In this document: piece after piece, positions 1 through 10,437 of the stretch | Numbering within the stretch: position 1 is the stretch's first letter | How the letters are laid out: every line of letters begins with the position of its first letter | Assembly (NCBI RefSeq): GCF_000819765.1 | Contig: NZ_CDBT01000030.1 | Span: forward strand, 50,755 to 84,337 | Length of the DNA stretch: 33,583 nucleotides | DNA from: Aeromonas bivalvium | GTDB lineage: Bacteria; Pseudomonadota; Gammaproteobacteria; Enterobacterales; Aeromonadaceae | Reading direction: 5' to 3' | Program-made: the position numbers and the translations under genes | Notes under the pieces: model-generated | What the model was told of the DNA's origin: nothing | The model's database searches: none | The model's input: only the letters and a program-made list of their open reading frames with translations

Positions 1-43
1 CCAGCAGCAGGGCCAGCAGGGGCGTCAGCAAGGTGCGAAACAT
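1..43 (-). CDS. N-terminus of an exported or membrane protein (cut by window edge)
   Basis: Only the first 14 codons are inside the window, reading MFRTLLTPLLALLL. A basic residue followed by a leucine-rich stretch looks like the start of a signal peptide or first membrane helix. The start is well supported: a strong Shine-Dalgarno AAGGAG lies at 49-54, five bases upstream of the ATG at 41-43. The gene lies downstream of oxyR on the same strand, 114 bases after its stop. The product cannot be identified from this fragment. Confidence 0.6.
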   Translation of the reverse strand, partial: MFRTLLTPLLALLL

Positions 44-71
44 CTCAACTCCTTGATAGGGCACGGGGTTC

Positions 72-77
72 ATCATA
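72..77 (-). promoter_or_regulatory. Candidate -10 element for the left-edge gene
   Basis: On the minus strand TATGAT (5 of 6 to consensus) sits about 30 bases upstream of the partial gene's ATG. It lies within a small inverted repeat, TCATC at 70-74 and GATGA at 81-85. I see no convincing -35. If used, the gene would be transcribed independently of oxyR. Confidence 0.3.
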
Positions 78-157
78 GACGATGATCCTGCCTGGAACCT
101 GAATGACGAAGGCATTGACGGGTGGCCAGGCCCAGATATCGGGGGCGGCCACCGGGA

Positions 158-1072
158 TCACCCCGCAGGCTTGGGGTTGATGAGCGGCGTCAGCAGCTCG
201 GCAATCTTGTAGAAGGTCTGCACCCGGGTGGTGCTGGGACGCCACACCAGGCCTATCTCCCGGTAGGCCTGCTCCCCGGGCAGGGGGATGGCCACCAGAT
301 CCGTGTTGTCCAGGATCCCGGCCTCTATGGCCATCTGGGGCAGGAAGGTGGTGCCGAGCCCGGCGCCCACCATCTGCACCAGGGTATGCAGGCTGGTGGC
401 GGCGAAGGGGTTGATCTTGCTCTTGTCCCGCAACCGGCAGGCGCTCACCGCATGTTCGGTCAGGCAGTGCTCCCGCTCCAGCAGGAAGATGCTCTGGCTG
501 GGCAGCTCCTTGTAGTCGAACGGCATGTGCAAGCCGGCCGCCATGGTGCTGGGCATCACCATGTGGAAGGGATCCTGGCCCACTGCCTTGCAGTGGAAGC
601 CGCCGATCTCGATGGGCAGCGCGAGGATCAGCAGATCGAGCTGCCCCTGCTCCAGCTGCTTGAGCAGGTTGCTGGTGGTGTCTTCCCGCAGCAGCAGCTC
701 CAGCTCGGGATAGGTCTGGGCACAGCTTTGAACCAGCTGGCTCAGCAGGAAGGGGGCTATGGTGGGGATGCAGCCCAGGCGCACCGTGCCCTGCATGGCG
801 CCCCCCTGCTGCTGGCCCAGTTCCATCAGATCCCGGGCGTCGGAAAGCAGGTTGCGGGCCCGCTCGACCACTTCCAGGCCGATGGGGGTCATGATGAAGC
901 TCTTGTGGTCGCGTTCCACCAGCTGAAGATTCATCATGTCCTCCAGGGTCTGGATCCCGGTACTCAGGGTGGACTGGCTGACATGGCAGGCCTTGGCGGC
1001 GCGATTGAAGTTCTTGTGCTCGTCGAGCGCTATCAGATATTGGAGCTGTTTCAGGCTGGGCCAGCGTTGCAT
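158..1072 (-). CDS. oxyR: OxyR, LysR-family peroxide-sensing transcriptional regulator
   Basis: A 304-residue LysR-type regulator. Residues 1-60 form the winged helix-turn-helix (AAKACHVSQSTLS) and the rest is the effector domain. The two redox cysteines of OxyR are present at C203 and C212 in the segment LLEREHCLTEHAVSAC. These are known to form a disulfide on oxidation by H2O2 and so switch on catalase, alkyl hydroperoxide reductase and related genes. From memory the sequence resembles Vibrio OxyR (EHCLTEHAVSAC, NPFAATSLHTLVQMV) more than the E. coli protein. ATG at 1070-1072 aligns with family N-termini. It is followed on the same strand by an exported protein gene. The length is normal for the family. 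Assignment is confident; its targets are not visible here. Confidence 0.93.
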   Translation of the reverse strand: MQRWPSLKQLQYLIALDEHKNFNRAAKACHVSQSTLSTGIQTLEDMMNLQLVERDHKSFIMTPIGLEVVERARNLLSDARDLMELGQQQGGAMQGTVRLGCIPTIAPFLLSQLVQSCAQTYPELELLLREDTTSNLLKQLEQGQLDLLILALPIEIGGFHCKAVGQDPFHMVMPSTMAAGLHMPFDYKELPSQSIFLLEREHCLTEHAVSACRLRDKSKINPFAATSLHTLVQMVGAGLGTTFLPQMAIEAGILDNTDLVAIPLPGEQAYREIGLVWRPSTTRVQTFYKIAELLTPLINPKPAG

Positions 1073-1095
1073 AGGAAGACCTGATCCCTTCTATC

Positions 1096-1115
1096 TACTT
1101 AATTTGATTTGAGTA
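1096..1115. promoter_or_regulatory. Imperfect inverted repeat upstream of oxyR
   Basis: TACTTAA and TTGAGTA flank the six bases TTTGAT, giving 7-base arms with one mismatch. The site lies 24-43 bases upstream of the oxyR ATG in an AT-rich patch, where an autoregulatory LysR-type site would be expected. It does not match the spaced ATAG/CTAT pattern of E. coli OxyR sites well, so the factor is unknown. Confidence 0.25.
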
Positions 1116-1198
1116 ATCTAACATCGCCCCCCTGGCTTGTCGCTCTAATAAAACGGCGCAAGGGGGCTGGGACTGGGTCAGGGGCCTGGCGTTGGCAT

Positions 1199-1222
1199 AA
1201 AAAAACGCGCCCGAAGGCGCGC
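1199..1222 (-). terminator. Rho-independent terminator after the ATP-grasp gene
   Basis: Read on the minus strand, CGCGCC and GGCGCG pair around a TTCG loop, followed by seven T. The C(UUCG)G tetraloop is exceptionally stable. It lies about 26 bases past the stop of the ATP-grasp gene and separates that operon from oxyR. Confidence 0.85.
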
Positions 1223-1247
1223 TGTTGAGTCGCGTTTTGGCGCGCCG

Positions 1248-2213
1248 TCACTCTTCGAAGATGCCGAAGTGCTCCTTGGAGAAGGCGACCCGCTGGGCCA
1301 CCGTCATCTTGACCTGACCCAGCTTCTCTATGGTCTTGAGATTGGGCACCAGGCCGCGGCCGTTGGCGATCTGGATGGCGAGGCCCGGGCGGGCGTTGAG
1401 TTCCAGCAGCATGGGGCCGCGGAACTTGTCCAGCACCATGTCGGTGCCTATGTAGCCCAGACCCGACATCTCGTAGCAGGAGGCCGCCAGGGTCAGTAGG
1501 GTATCCCAGTGGGGCACCTTGAGATCGTACAGGTCCAGGCCGGTATCCGGGTGGTGACGGATGGGGGTGCCAAACTGTACCGCCCGCAGGGCGCGGCCGG
1601 TGCGCAGGCACAACCCTACCCCCACGGCGCCCTGGTGCAGGTTCGCCTTGCCGTCCGAGGCCGCGGTGGAGAGGCGCATCATGGCCATCACAGGGAAGCC
1701 CTTGAAGATGATCACCCGGGAATCGGGCACCCCTTCGAAGGAGTAGCCGTCGAACACGTCATCGAAGTTGATGAGCCCCTCTACCAGGGCGACGTCGGGC
1801 TTGCCGCCAAGGGAGTAGAGACCGGCGAGGATGTTGGAGACATGGCGCTCCAGATCCTGCACGGTCGAGGCGCTGCCGTTGGGCTTGTAGAAGAGGCCAT
1901 CCTCCTGACGCAGGATCACCAGGATCCCCTTGCCCCCCGAGCCCCGGGCCGGCTTGATGCAAAAGCCCGGCCACTCCCTGACCATCTCGGCGATGCGGGT
2001 CACGTCGTGCTGCTCGCGGATGGTGCCGATGAGATCGGGCACGGTGACGCCGGCATCGAGCGCTATCTTCTTGGTCTGCAACTTGTCATCCACCAGGGGA
2101 TAGAGGTTGCGCGGGTTGTAGCGGCTGATATAGGAGTGGTTGCGCTTGTTCATGCCGAGGATGCCTGACTGGGCCAGGCTCCACGGGCTGGTGTATTTTT
2201 CCCAGAACCACAT
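1248..2213 (-). CDS. RimK-like ATP-grasp ligase (alpha-L-glutamate ligase-like)
   Basis: 321 residues with ATP-grasp hallmarks: the ATP-binding loop KPARGSGGKG at 87-96 and the metal/nucleotide-binding ELNARPG at 271-277, after a conserved TDMVLD. The fold places it with RimK-type carboxylate-amine ligases, which use ATP to join an amino acid, often glutamate, to a carboxyl group on a protein or small molecule. The natural substrate of this subfamily is not known to me. No signal peptide is visible, so it should be cytoplasmic. It is the last gene of a three-gene run, starting three bases after the stop of the transglutaminase-7TM gene, which implies translational coupling. A terminator follows. 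Family call is strong; calling it S6-modifying RimK would be unsupported. Confidence 0.88.
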   Translation of the reverse strand: MWFWEKYTSPWSLAQSGILGMNKRNHSYISRYNPRNLYPLVDDKLQTKKIALDAGVTVPDLIGTIREQHDVTRIAEMVREWPGFCIKPARGSGGKGILVILRQEDGLFYKPNGSASTVQDLERHVSNILAGLYSLGGKPDVALVEGLINFDDVFDGYSFEGVPDSRVIIFKGFPVMAMMRLSTAASDGKANLHQGAVGVGLCLRTGRALRAVQFGTPIRHHPDTGLDLYDLKVPHWDTLLTLAASCYEMSGLGYIGTDMVLDKFRGPMLLELNARPGLAIQIANGRGLVPNLKTIEKLGQVKMTVAQRVAFSKEHFGIFEE

Positions 2214-2216
2214 CTG

Positions 2217-3755
2217 TTACTTGTCCTTACCCATGGTGACACCGGACTTCATCTCGTCCACCAGCGGCTTGAAGCGCTTGAGCTCGCTCAGCTTGTAACC
2301 CGTGTAGTTGCCCATCACCAGCACGGTGGCCATCAGCACCAGCTGCAGGCCGAGGAAGTTGAAGGTGAGATGACGAATGAGCTCGTTGTCCATGGCCAGG
2401 TAGGCGATGACCGCCACCAGCAGGGAGCCGCCACCCTGACGGAACACCTCCTTGGAGCCCTCTTCCTCCCACAGGATCGACATCCGCTCTATGGTCCAGG
2501 AGAGGATGATCATCGGGAAGAAGGTGATCTTCATGCCACTGGTCAGCCCCAGCTTGAACGCCAGCGCGGAGAAGAGGCCGATCATCGAGATCACCATGAT
2601 GATGATCGCCGAGATGCGGGCCACCAGCAGCAGGTTCAGCCTCGAGAGGTAAGAGCGGATGATGAGGCCGGTGCCGACGATGAGCAGGAAGCCGACCAGG
2701 CCGGTAATGAGCTGGGTCTGAATGAAGGCGACCGCGATCAGCACCGGCATGAAGGTACCCGAGGTCTTGATGCCCACCATGACCCGCAGGAACACCACCA
2801 TGAGCACGCCGATGGGGATGAGCAGCAGCCCCTTGAACAGGGCCTGTTCTTCCAGGGGCAGGCCGTGGATGGAGAAGTTCATCATGTCGGACTGCTCGAA
2901 CTTCTGCGCCAGGGCCACGCTCACCGGTTGCTCCTGGGCGATCATCGAGAAGGTGACCTTGGAGTTGTGACCGCCGGTCACGTCCAGCAGGGCGCCGGAG
3001 TTGTACTCCCACAGCAGCAGGTTGGCCGGACGGCCCTGTTCCCCTGTCTGGGGATTGAACAGCTGATAGTCGGTGGGGCTGTTGAACACCTGCAGGTAAT
3101 CCACCAGCTCCTGGCGGCGGCGACCATCTTCCAGGCTCAGGGCATGGACCACCCGGGCCGGTACATCGGCGTTGCTCAGCAGCTCGGCGATCAGGTTGGC
3201 GCGGCTCTTGTGGGATTTGAGCAGCTCGGCGTTCTGCTCCTGTTTCTCGATCTCCTTGATGATCTCGCGGGTCAGGGTGTAGCCGTCGGCGGAACGCTCC
3301 TGGGCGCGTTCCAGGATCTGCTTCATGGCGGTGGCATAGGGCTCGCTCTCGATCTGTTTCTCGATGGCGGGCGGCTGGGCCAGGGCAGCCGGCTTGGCAT
3401 GGGCATCGGCCATCATGTCGACCCGGTAGTAGAGCTCCTGACGGCCGGTGGCGGTGCGAATGGACCACTCGGCGCGGGCATCCCCGTTCTTCTCCACGAA
3501 CGACAGGCCATAGCCCGGGCTCGCCGCATTCTCGTTCATCAGGGTATAACCCGGCTGGGTACCCGGGATGGCCAGGGAGGCGATGACGGGTTCCCCGCTC
3601 GCATCGAACTCAAGCTTGGCCTCGATGGACCAGATCTGGCGCTTCTCCCCCGGGGTGAAGGGCACGTCCAGGGCGATATGGTGATAGATGGTCATCCCCA
3701 TGCCGACGATGAACAGCAGGGCAACCAGCAAATAGAACGGCTTACGGGAAACCAT
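2217..3755 (-). CDS. Inactive transglutaminase-like domain fused to seven membrane helices
   Basis: 512 residues. An N-terminal helix (about 6-24) anchors a long, presumably periplasmic region. A predicted beta-rich segment (about 40-115) and a charged helical linker (135-180) lead to a transglutaminase-like fold at about 180-265. In that fold the position where the catalytic Cys is expected reads HKSRANLIAELL with no cysteine, so enzyme activity is unlikely. About seven hydrophobic helices fill 305-485. This architecture is known from comparative genomics as the membrane partner of RimK-like ATP-grasp ligases and retropepsin-like proteases. Gaps are only three bases on each side (protease gene upstream, ligase gene downstream). 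It may bind the peptide substrate and link periplasm to cytoplasm, but that is inference. Confidence 0.85.
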   Translation of the reverse strand: MVSRKPFYLLVALLFIVGMGMTIYHHIALDVPFTPGEKRQIWSIEAKLEFDASGEPVIASLAIPGTQPGYTLMNENAASPGYGLSFVEKNGDARAEWSIRTATGRQELYYRVDMMADAHAKPAALAQPPAIEKQIESEPYATAMKQILERAQERSADGYTLTREIIKEIEKQEQNAELLKSHKSRANLIAELLSNADVPARVVHALSLEDGRRRQELVDYLQVFNSPTDYQLFNPQTGEQGRPANLLLWEYNSGALLDVTGGHNSKVTFSMIAQEQPVSVALAQKFEQSDMMNFSIHGLPLEEQALFKGLLLIPIGVLMVVFLRVMVGIKTSGTFMPVLIAVAFIQTQLITGLVGFLLIVGTGLIIRSYLSRLNLLLVARISAIIIMVISMIGLFSALAFKLGLTSGMKITFFPMIILSWTIERMSILWEEEGSKEVFRQGGGSLLVAVIAYLAMDNELIRHLTFNFLGLQLVLMATVLVMGNYTGYKLSELKRFKPLVDEMKSGVTMGKDK

Positions 3756-3758
3756 GGA

Positions 3759-4547
3759 TTATTTCACATCCTTGAGCTTGGGTTTGGGTTGGATATATTC
3801 GCGGGCCACGTCGACCACGGCGATATCTTTCAAGAATTCACGACCCAGCAGCACGGGGAAGGTCATGTCGCTGCGATCTTTCAAGGTAAATTCGGCCTTC
3901 TCCGTCATGTCGCCGATGCGCACGGCGAGGCGCACCACGGGGCGGCGGTCCAGATCGTCGGCGGAGGCCTGACGCACCCGCACGTGGCGCACCAGGGGCG
4001 CCTCTATCTGGATCTTGTCATCCAAGTCCTGATGGCTCAGGAAGAAGCGCACCCAGTTCTTGCCGTTGCGCTCGAAGATGGTGATCTCCTGGGCGCTGAT
4101 GGAGGAGGTGGTGGCGCCGGTATCGACCCGGGCCTGGAAGGCGTCATTGGCCGCATCGACCCAGAGCCATTCGGCTTCACCTACCAGCAGCTTGCCGTCG
4201 ACGGTGTGACCCGCCTCCGGAGCGGCACACTGCTCGGTCGGGATGGCCATGGGCTTGGGCGGCTCTGCGGGCAGTGTCGCCAGCTTGCTATCAACTTTCT
4301 TCACGGAATCTTTCATCTTGGCGACATCGGCGTTGAGCTGGGTCAACAGTTGTTGTTGCTGCGCGGCCTGGCGCTCTTGTTGCGCCATGGCGAGTTGAAC
4401 CTTCTGCTCGTTCAGGCTCAACTCGGTCCGCAGATCGGCCAGGGTCAGGGGCGGCACCACGGGTGCCGGTTCCAACTGGGCACACCCGCCGAGGCTGAGC
4501 AGAGAGAGCAGGGTCATTCCTTTCAATTTGCTTTTCATGTCATTCAT
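3759..4547 (-). CDS. Retropepsin-like aspartic protease, predicted lipoprotein (RimB-like)
   Basis: 262 residues. A lipoprotein signal is visible: a basic start, a hydrophobic core and LSLGGC with the lipidated Cys at about 22. A glutamine-rich, probably coiled-coil segment follows (about 35-92). The protease domain carries the aspartic-protease triad D142-T143-G144 in VDTGATTSS and the second family motif PVLLGREFL near 231-239. Such domains are often labelled 'ATP-dependent zinc protease', but the DTGA motif indicates a retroviral-type aspartyl protease, normally active as a dimer. It heads the cassette with the transglutaminase-7TM and ATP-grasp genes. ATGs at 4547 and 4538 are both possible; neither has a clear Shine-Dalgarno. 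Relatives include RimB, which acts with RimK in Pseudomonas, but lipidation places this one outside the cytoplasm. Confidence 0.83.
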   Translation of the reverse strand: MNDMKSKLKGMTLLSLLSLGGCAQLEPAPVVPPLTLADLRTELSLNEQKVQLAMAQQERQAAQQQQLLTQLNADVAKMKDSVKKVDSKLATLPAEPPKPMAIPTEQCAAPEAGHTVDGKLLVGEAEWLWVDAANDAFQARVDTGATTSSISAQEITIFERNGKNWVRFFLSHQDLDDKIQIEAPLVRHVRVRQASADDLDRRPVVRLAVRIGDMTEKAEFTLKDRSDMTFPVLLGREFLKDIAVVDVAREYIQPKPKLKDVK

Positions 4548-4599
4548 TTAGCTGTGCTTCCTGGAATTGAATCAGTGTAACTTCCTGGGCTGCCCCCGG

Positions 4600-6359
<1,760 letters not shown>

Positions 6360-6491
6360 TCAATGTAGGTGTTGGATGGCGGCCGGAGGGTGCCGGATGC
6401 CATCGACTGACGAACGGCGACAAGGACCAGGAAACTCCTGATGGTCGGGCCGCTCGCACGGACCATCCTGCTGACCCGTCATAGGGGGGCT

Positions 6492-6520
6492 AGTGTAGAG
6501 GATTGCCGCTCATTTGTCTT
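6492..6520 (-). promoter_or_regulatory. Candidate sigma70 promoter for cmoAB
   Basis: On the minus strand AAGACA (6515-6520) and TACACT (6492-6497) are separated by 17 bases; each matches four of six consensus bases. It lies in the 254-base gap between yecE and cmoA, which otherwise shows no gene. The predicted leader would be about 170 bases. Confidence 0.4.
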
Positions 6521-6571
6521 GAACGGGGCAGGCGGGGGGCTGCAAATTTTCGGCTTTTTTTTTGCTGCTGA

Positions 6572-7420
6572 CTAAAACATCAGCACCCCTTGGCGGGCGC
6601 GGTCCTTCTCCCCCGGCCAGGGGGCCATCGCCTGACCGAGCAGGCGGCTGACCTGACGGGCCAGTTCCGGGGCCAGGGCGTTGTCGGCGGTGTGAATGAA
6701 GAGATAGAGATCCTTGCCCTCGGTGAGCCACTGTTGCCAGCGGGGCAGCCAGGGCGGCAGGAAGGGGTGGTTGTCCTCGGGGTGAGGAAGACCTATCAGG
6801 CGAACCACGGGGGCGTCCCCCGTGGCCAGCAGGTGCACCGGGAGCCTCGGCTTCTTGCCCTGGGCATCGATGAGGGCTGCTGAGGTGGCGGGCACCGAGA
6901 ACAGCGGGCGGCTGTCGAGCATGATGCGGTTCACCCCCAGCGCCATCAGCATCCGGTTGAGGGCCCGCTCCGCCTCCCCCTTGGCGAAGAAGTCGGGATG
7001 GCGAACCTCGAGGCCATAGCAGAAATCCTTCGGCAGCCGCTGGAGGAAGGCCTGCAGGCGGGGCAGACCGTCTGGCCCGAAGCGGGCGGGCAGTTGCAGC
7101 TTGAGCAGCCCCAGGGTGTCGTGCAGGGGTTCGAGCAGGGCGATGAAGTCCGTCACCTGCCGATCCGCGCTCACCAGACCGCTCTGGTGGCTGATGGTTT
7201 GCGGAAACTTGAAGGCGAAACGAAATCCGTCGGGCACGGCGGCGCGCCAGCGCCGCACCGTCTCCTGGGTCGGCAGGGCGTAGAAGGTGGTGTTGCCCTC
7301 CACCGTATTGAACACGCTGGCATAGTGAGCCAGGTGCTCGGCGGGTTTGGCGCCCTGGCCGAGTAATTGGCCGGGCCAGGCGGGGTGGGACCATTGGGGC
7401 AGGCCCAAATAGAGGCTCAT
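6572..7420 (-). CDS. yecE: YecE, DUF72 family protein
   Basis: 282 residues of the DUF72/YecE family, which has a TIM-barrel fold and unknown biochemical function. Conserved stretches include LGLPQWSHPAW at the start, NTVEGNTTFYALP, FRFAFKFPQTISH and EVRHPDFF; all match E. coli YecE as remembered. Start ATG is at 7418-7420. It is upstream of cmoA on the same strand, as in E. coli (which has an extra small gene, yecN, between), and divergent from aspS. Conserved proximity to cmoAB is suggestive of a role near RNA metabolism but proves nothing. Confidence 0.88.
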   Translation of the reverse strand: MSLYLGLPQWSHPAWPGQLLGQGAKPAEHLAHYASVFNTVEGNTTFYALPTQETVRRWRAAVPDGFRFAFKFPQTISHQSGLVSADRQVTDFIALLEPLHDTLGLLKLQLPARFGPDGLPRLQAFLQRLPKDFCYGLEVRHPDFFAKGEAERALNRMLMALGVNRIMLDSRPLFSVPATSAALIDAQGKKPRLPVHLLATGDAPVVRLIGLPHPEDNHPFLPPWLPRWQQWLTEGKDLYLFIHTADNALAPELARQVSRLLGQAMAPWPGEKDRARQGVLMF

Positions 7421-7838
7421 GAGGCTTCCTGTCGACAGATTTCTCGCGTTTGCCCCCCTTTTTTGTCCCGGGAGCTAAAAAACAGGGCAAAGGAGGGGGC
7501 AGGTCATTTTACCCGTATGGGAGTTTTCCTCTATAATGCCAGCCCTTTTGTTTTTCAATTTTTGATGACAGCACAGGATGACGCCGAGGGCGCCAGTGCG
7601 GATATCATCAATTGGCAAGACTGCGAGTGCTCTCCGATGCTCCGCCGACCGACTGCCTGGCCGTCGCACGCCTGGATCGGCGGCACGCTTCCGGCGCCAG
7701 GGGGCCGGATGGTACGAGACTGATTTCACACCGGGTAAGAACGAGAATATGGCCAGCTGCGAGACAGACGGTGCTTGCCAATCGTGCCCGGCGACTCAAG
7801 GTAAACCGTCTCTCATACAATTTCGAAGGAAGAAGTCC
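7421..7838 (+). other. yecE-aspS intergenic region with long structured aspS leader
   Basis: This 418-base gap holds the divergent promoters of yecE and aspS. From the predicted aspS start of transcription near 7544 there are almost 300 bases of leader before the AspRS start. Within it CCGCCGA (7642-7648) can pair with TCGGCGG (7677-7683). An ATG at 7749 opens a 30-codon stretch, rich in cysteine near its start, that runs in frame into aspS. No tRNA or known riboswitch is recognisable by eye. Confidence 0.5.
7508..7537 (+). promoter_or_regulatory. Candidate sigma70 promoter for aspS
   Basis: A perfect -10 TATAAT lies at 7532-7537. The best -35 is TTTACC at 7508-7513 (4 of 6) with an 18-base spacer. 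Transcription would start near 7544, giving an unusually long leader. Confidence 0.6.
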
Positions 7839-9617
7839 ATGCGCTCTATCTATTGCGGACAGGTCAATGAGGCCCATGCCGGGCAGACCATTACATTGTG
7901 CGGTTGGGTCCATCGTCGTCGCGATCTGGGCGGCCTCATCTTTATCGACATGCGCGACCGCGAGGGCATCGTGCAGGTGTTCTTCGATCCGGACAAGCCG
8001 GACGCCTTCGCCCTGGCCTCCGAGCTGCGCGGCGAGTTCTGCATCCAGGTGACCGGCGTGGTGCGTACCCGTCCGGACTCCCAGCGCAACAGCGACATGG
8101 CCACCGGTGCCATCGAGGTGTTCGCCCACGAGCTCACCATCATCAACCGTGCCGAGCCGCTGCCGCTGGACTTCAACCAGGTCAACAGCGAAGAGGTCAG
8201 CCTCAAGTACCGCTACCTGGACCTGCGTCGCCCCGAGATGGCCAGGTACCTGAAGACCCGCGCCAAGGCCAGTGCCTTCGTGCGCCGCTTCATGGACGAG
8301 CAGGGCTTCCTCGACATCGAGACCCCCATGCTGACCAAGGCGACCCCGGAAGGGGCCCGCGACTACCTGGTGCCGAGCCGGGTGCACAAGGGCAAGTTCT
8401 ACGCCCTGCCGCAGTCCCCGCAGCTGTTCAAGCAGTTGCTGATGATGTCCGGCTTCGATCGCTACTACCAGATCGTCAAGTGCTTCCGCGACGAAGACCT
8501 GCGTGCCGACCGCCAGCCGGAATTCACCCAGATCGACGTGGAGACCTCCTTCATGACCGCGCCCCAGGTGCGTGAAATCATGGAAGAGATGATCCGCAAG
8601 CTCTGGCTGCACATCCTGAACGTGGATCTGGGGGATTTCCCAATCATGACCTTCGACGAGGCCATGCGCCGCTTCGGCTCCGACAAGCCGGACCTGCGCC
8701 TGCCGATGGAGCTGGTGGATGTGGCAGACCTGCTGACCGCGGTGGAATTCGCCGTGTTCGCCGGCCCCGCCAACGACCCCAAAGGCCGCGTGGCGGCCCT
8801 GAAGGTGCCGGGCGGCGCCGAACTGTCTCGCAAGCAGATCGACGAGTACACCAAGTTCGTCGGCATCTACGGTGCCAAGGGCCTGGCCTGGATGAAGGTC
8901 AACGACGCGGCCAACGGCCTCGAGGGCGTGCAGTCTCCGGTGGCCAAGTTCCTCTCTGATGCCATCGTGCGCGAGATCCTGGCCCGCACCGGCGCCGCCG
9001 ACGGCGACATCCTCTTCTTCGGCGCCGACTCCAAGAAGGTGGTGTGCGATGCCATGGGCGCCCTGCGCCTGAAGGTGGGCCGCGATCTGGGTCTGGTGGA
9101 GAACGTCTGGAAGCCGCTCTGGGTCATCGACTTCCCCATGTTCGAGGAAGATGGCGAAGGCGGTCTGGCCGCCATGCACCACCCCTTCACCGCCCCGAGC
9201 AACCTGGGCCCGGGCGAGCTCAAGGCCAACCCTCTGGGTGCCTACGCCAACGCCTACGACATGGTGATCAACGGCTACGAAGTGGGTGGCGGCTCTGTGC
9301 GTATCCACAACAGCGAGATGCAGTCCACCGTGTTCGACATCCTGGGGATCACGGCGGACGAGCAGCGCCTCAAGTTCGGCTTCCTGCTGGATGCCCTGAA
9401 ATACGGCACCCCGCCCCACGCCGGTCTGGCCTTCGGTCTGGACCGCCTCAGCATGCTGCTGACCGGCACCGACAACATCCGGGATGTCATCGCCTTCCCG
9501 AAAACTACGGCGGCCGCCTGTCTGATGACAGATGCCCCGAGCTTTGCCAACCCGGCCCAGCTGGGCGAGCTGGCCATCGCCACCGTTGCCAAGGCCGAGG
9601 CCCAAGGGGAAGCCTGA
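7839..9617 (+). CDS. aspS: AspRS, aspartyl-tRNA synthetase
   Basis: 592 residues, close to E. coli AspRS (590). It charges tRNA-Asp with aspartate in the cytoplasm. The N-terminal OB-fold anticodon-binding domain includes [20 protein letters not shown]. The class II catalytic core has motif 2 around [18 protein letters not shown] and motif 3 in [15 protein letters not shown], with the bacterial GAD insertion between. The start at 7839 is chosen because [13 protein letters not shown] matches the family and a good Shine-Dalgarno (AAGGAAG, 7826-7832) precedes it. The frame stays open upstream, so a 30-residue extension beginning at the ATG at 7749 is formally possible. yebC follows 79 bases after the stop. 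Confidence 0.96.
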   Translation: MRSIYCGQVNEAHAGQTITLCGWVHRRRDLGGLIFIDMRDREGIVQVFFDPDKPDAFALASELRGEFCIQVTGVVRTRPDSQRNSDMATGAIEVFAHELTIINRAEPLPLDFNQVNSEEVSLKYRYLDLRRPEMARYLKTRAKASAFVRRFMDEQGFLDIETPMLTKATPEGARDYLVPSRVHKGKFYALPQSPQLFKQLLMMSGFDRYYQIVKCFRDEDLRADRQPEFTQIDVETSFMTAPQVREIMEEMIRKLWLHILNVDLGDFPIMTFDEAMRRFGSDKPDLRLPMELVDVADLLTAVEFAVFAGPANDPKGRVAALKVPGGAELSRKQIDEYTKFVGIYGAKGLAWMKVNDAANGLEGVQSPVAKFLSDAIVREILARTGAADGDILFFGADSKKVVCDAMGALRLKVGRDLGLVENVWKPLWVIDFPMFEEDGEGGLAAMHHPFTAPSNLGPGELKANPLGAYANAYDMVINGYEVGGGSVRIHNSEMQSTVFDILGITADEQRLKFGFLLDALKYGTPPHAGLAFGLDRLSMLLTGTDNIRDVIAFPKTTAAACLMTDAPSFANPAQLGELAIATVAKAEAQGEA

Positions 9618-9696
9618 TGAAGAGGGGCGGGGCCCTGAGCCTCGCGCCCATCATGGTGTTATCTTATTGATATTAAAAATATAACGGAGAGTTTTT

Positions 9697-10437
9697 ATGG
9701 CAGGTCACAGTAAATGGGCCAACATCAAACACCGCAAGGCCGCTCAGGACGCCAAGCGTGGCAAGATCTTCACCAAGCTGATCCGCGAAATCACCACCTC
9801 CGCGCGTCTGGGTGATGCGGATCCTGCCAACAACCCGCGCCTGCGTGCGGCGGTGACGGCGGCCCTGACCAGCAACATGACCCGTGACACCATCAACCGC
9901 GCCATCGCCCGTGGGGCTGGCGGCGGTGACGGCGAACAGCTCGAGACCATAGTCTACGAAGGGTACGGCCCGGCCGGTTCCGCCGTCATGGTGGAGTGCC
10001 TGACCGACAACCGCAATCGCACCGTGGCCGAAGTGCGTCACGCCTTCAGCAAGTGCGGCGGCAACCTGGGGACCGACGGCTCCGTGGCCTATCTGTTCAC
10101 CAAGAAGGGGGTACTGACCTTCGTGGGCGCCGATGAAGACGCCCTGATGGACGCCGCCCTGGAAGCGGGGGCCGACGACGTGGTGACCGAAGAGGATGGC
10201 TCCATCCTGGTCTACACCACCCCGAACGACTTCGGTACCGTGCTGGACGGTCTGGAAGCGGCCGGCTTCAAGCCCGAGAGCGCCGAAGTGACCATGATCC
10301 CCTCCACCGAGGCTGAGCTGGATGCCGAGACCGCGCCCAAACTGATGCGCCTCATCGACATGCTGGAAGATCTGGACGACGTGCAGGAGGTGTACCACAA
10401 CGGCTCCATCTCCGACGAGATTGCCGCGACCCTGTGA
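9697..10437 (+). CDS. yebC: YebC/PmpR (TACO1) family protein
   Basis: 246 residues with the family signature [18 protein letters not shown] at the N-terminus and the usual three-domain length. Members have been described as DNA-binding regulators (PmpR), while the mitochondrial homologue TACO1 and more recent bacterial work point to a role in translation elongation. The Shine-Dalgarno GGAGAG lies eight bases upstream of ATG, after an AT-rich stretch (about 9657-9690) that may hold its own promoter. It follows aspS, a conserved neighbour. The last eight codons and stop are repeated downstream in a tandem duplication, which leaves the reading frame intact. Confidence 0.93.
   Translation: MAGHSKWANIKHRKAAQDAKRGKIFTKLIREITTSARLGDADPANNPRLRAAVTAALTSNMTRDTINRAIARGAGGGDGEQLETIVYEGYGPAGSAVMVECLTDNRNRTVAEVRHAFSKCGGNLGTDGSVAYLFTKKGVLTFVGADEDALMDAALEAGADDVVTEEDGSILVYTTPNDFGTVLDGLEAAGFKPESAEVTMIPSTEAELDAETAPKLMRLIDMLEDLDDVQEVYHNGSISDEIAATL

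Noticed and set aside
2370..4580. A 736-codon open frame on the plus strand across the 7TM and protease genes
   Set aside because: Antisense shadow of two clearly recognised proteins; composition rich in H, G, D and Q without family motifs, as expected in high-GC DNA.
7578..7748. Further in-frame extension of aspS back to 7578
   Set aside because: Arginine/proline-rich low-complexity translation with no Shine-Dalgarno; typical of non-coding GC-rich DNA.
7608..9605. A 665-codon open frame antisense to aspS
   Set aside because: It is the complement frame of a near-textbook AspRS and has no recognisable domain.
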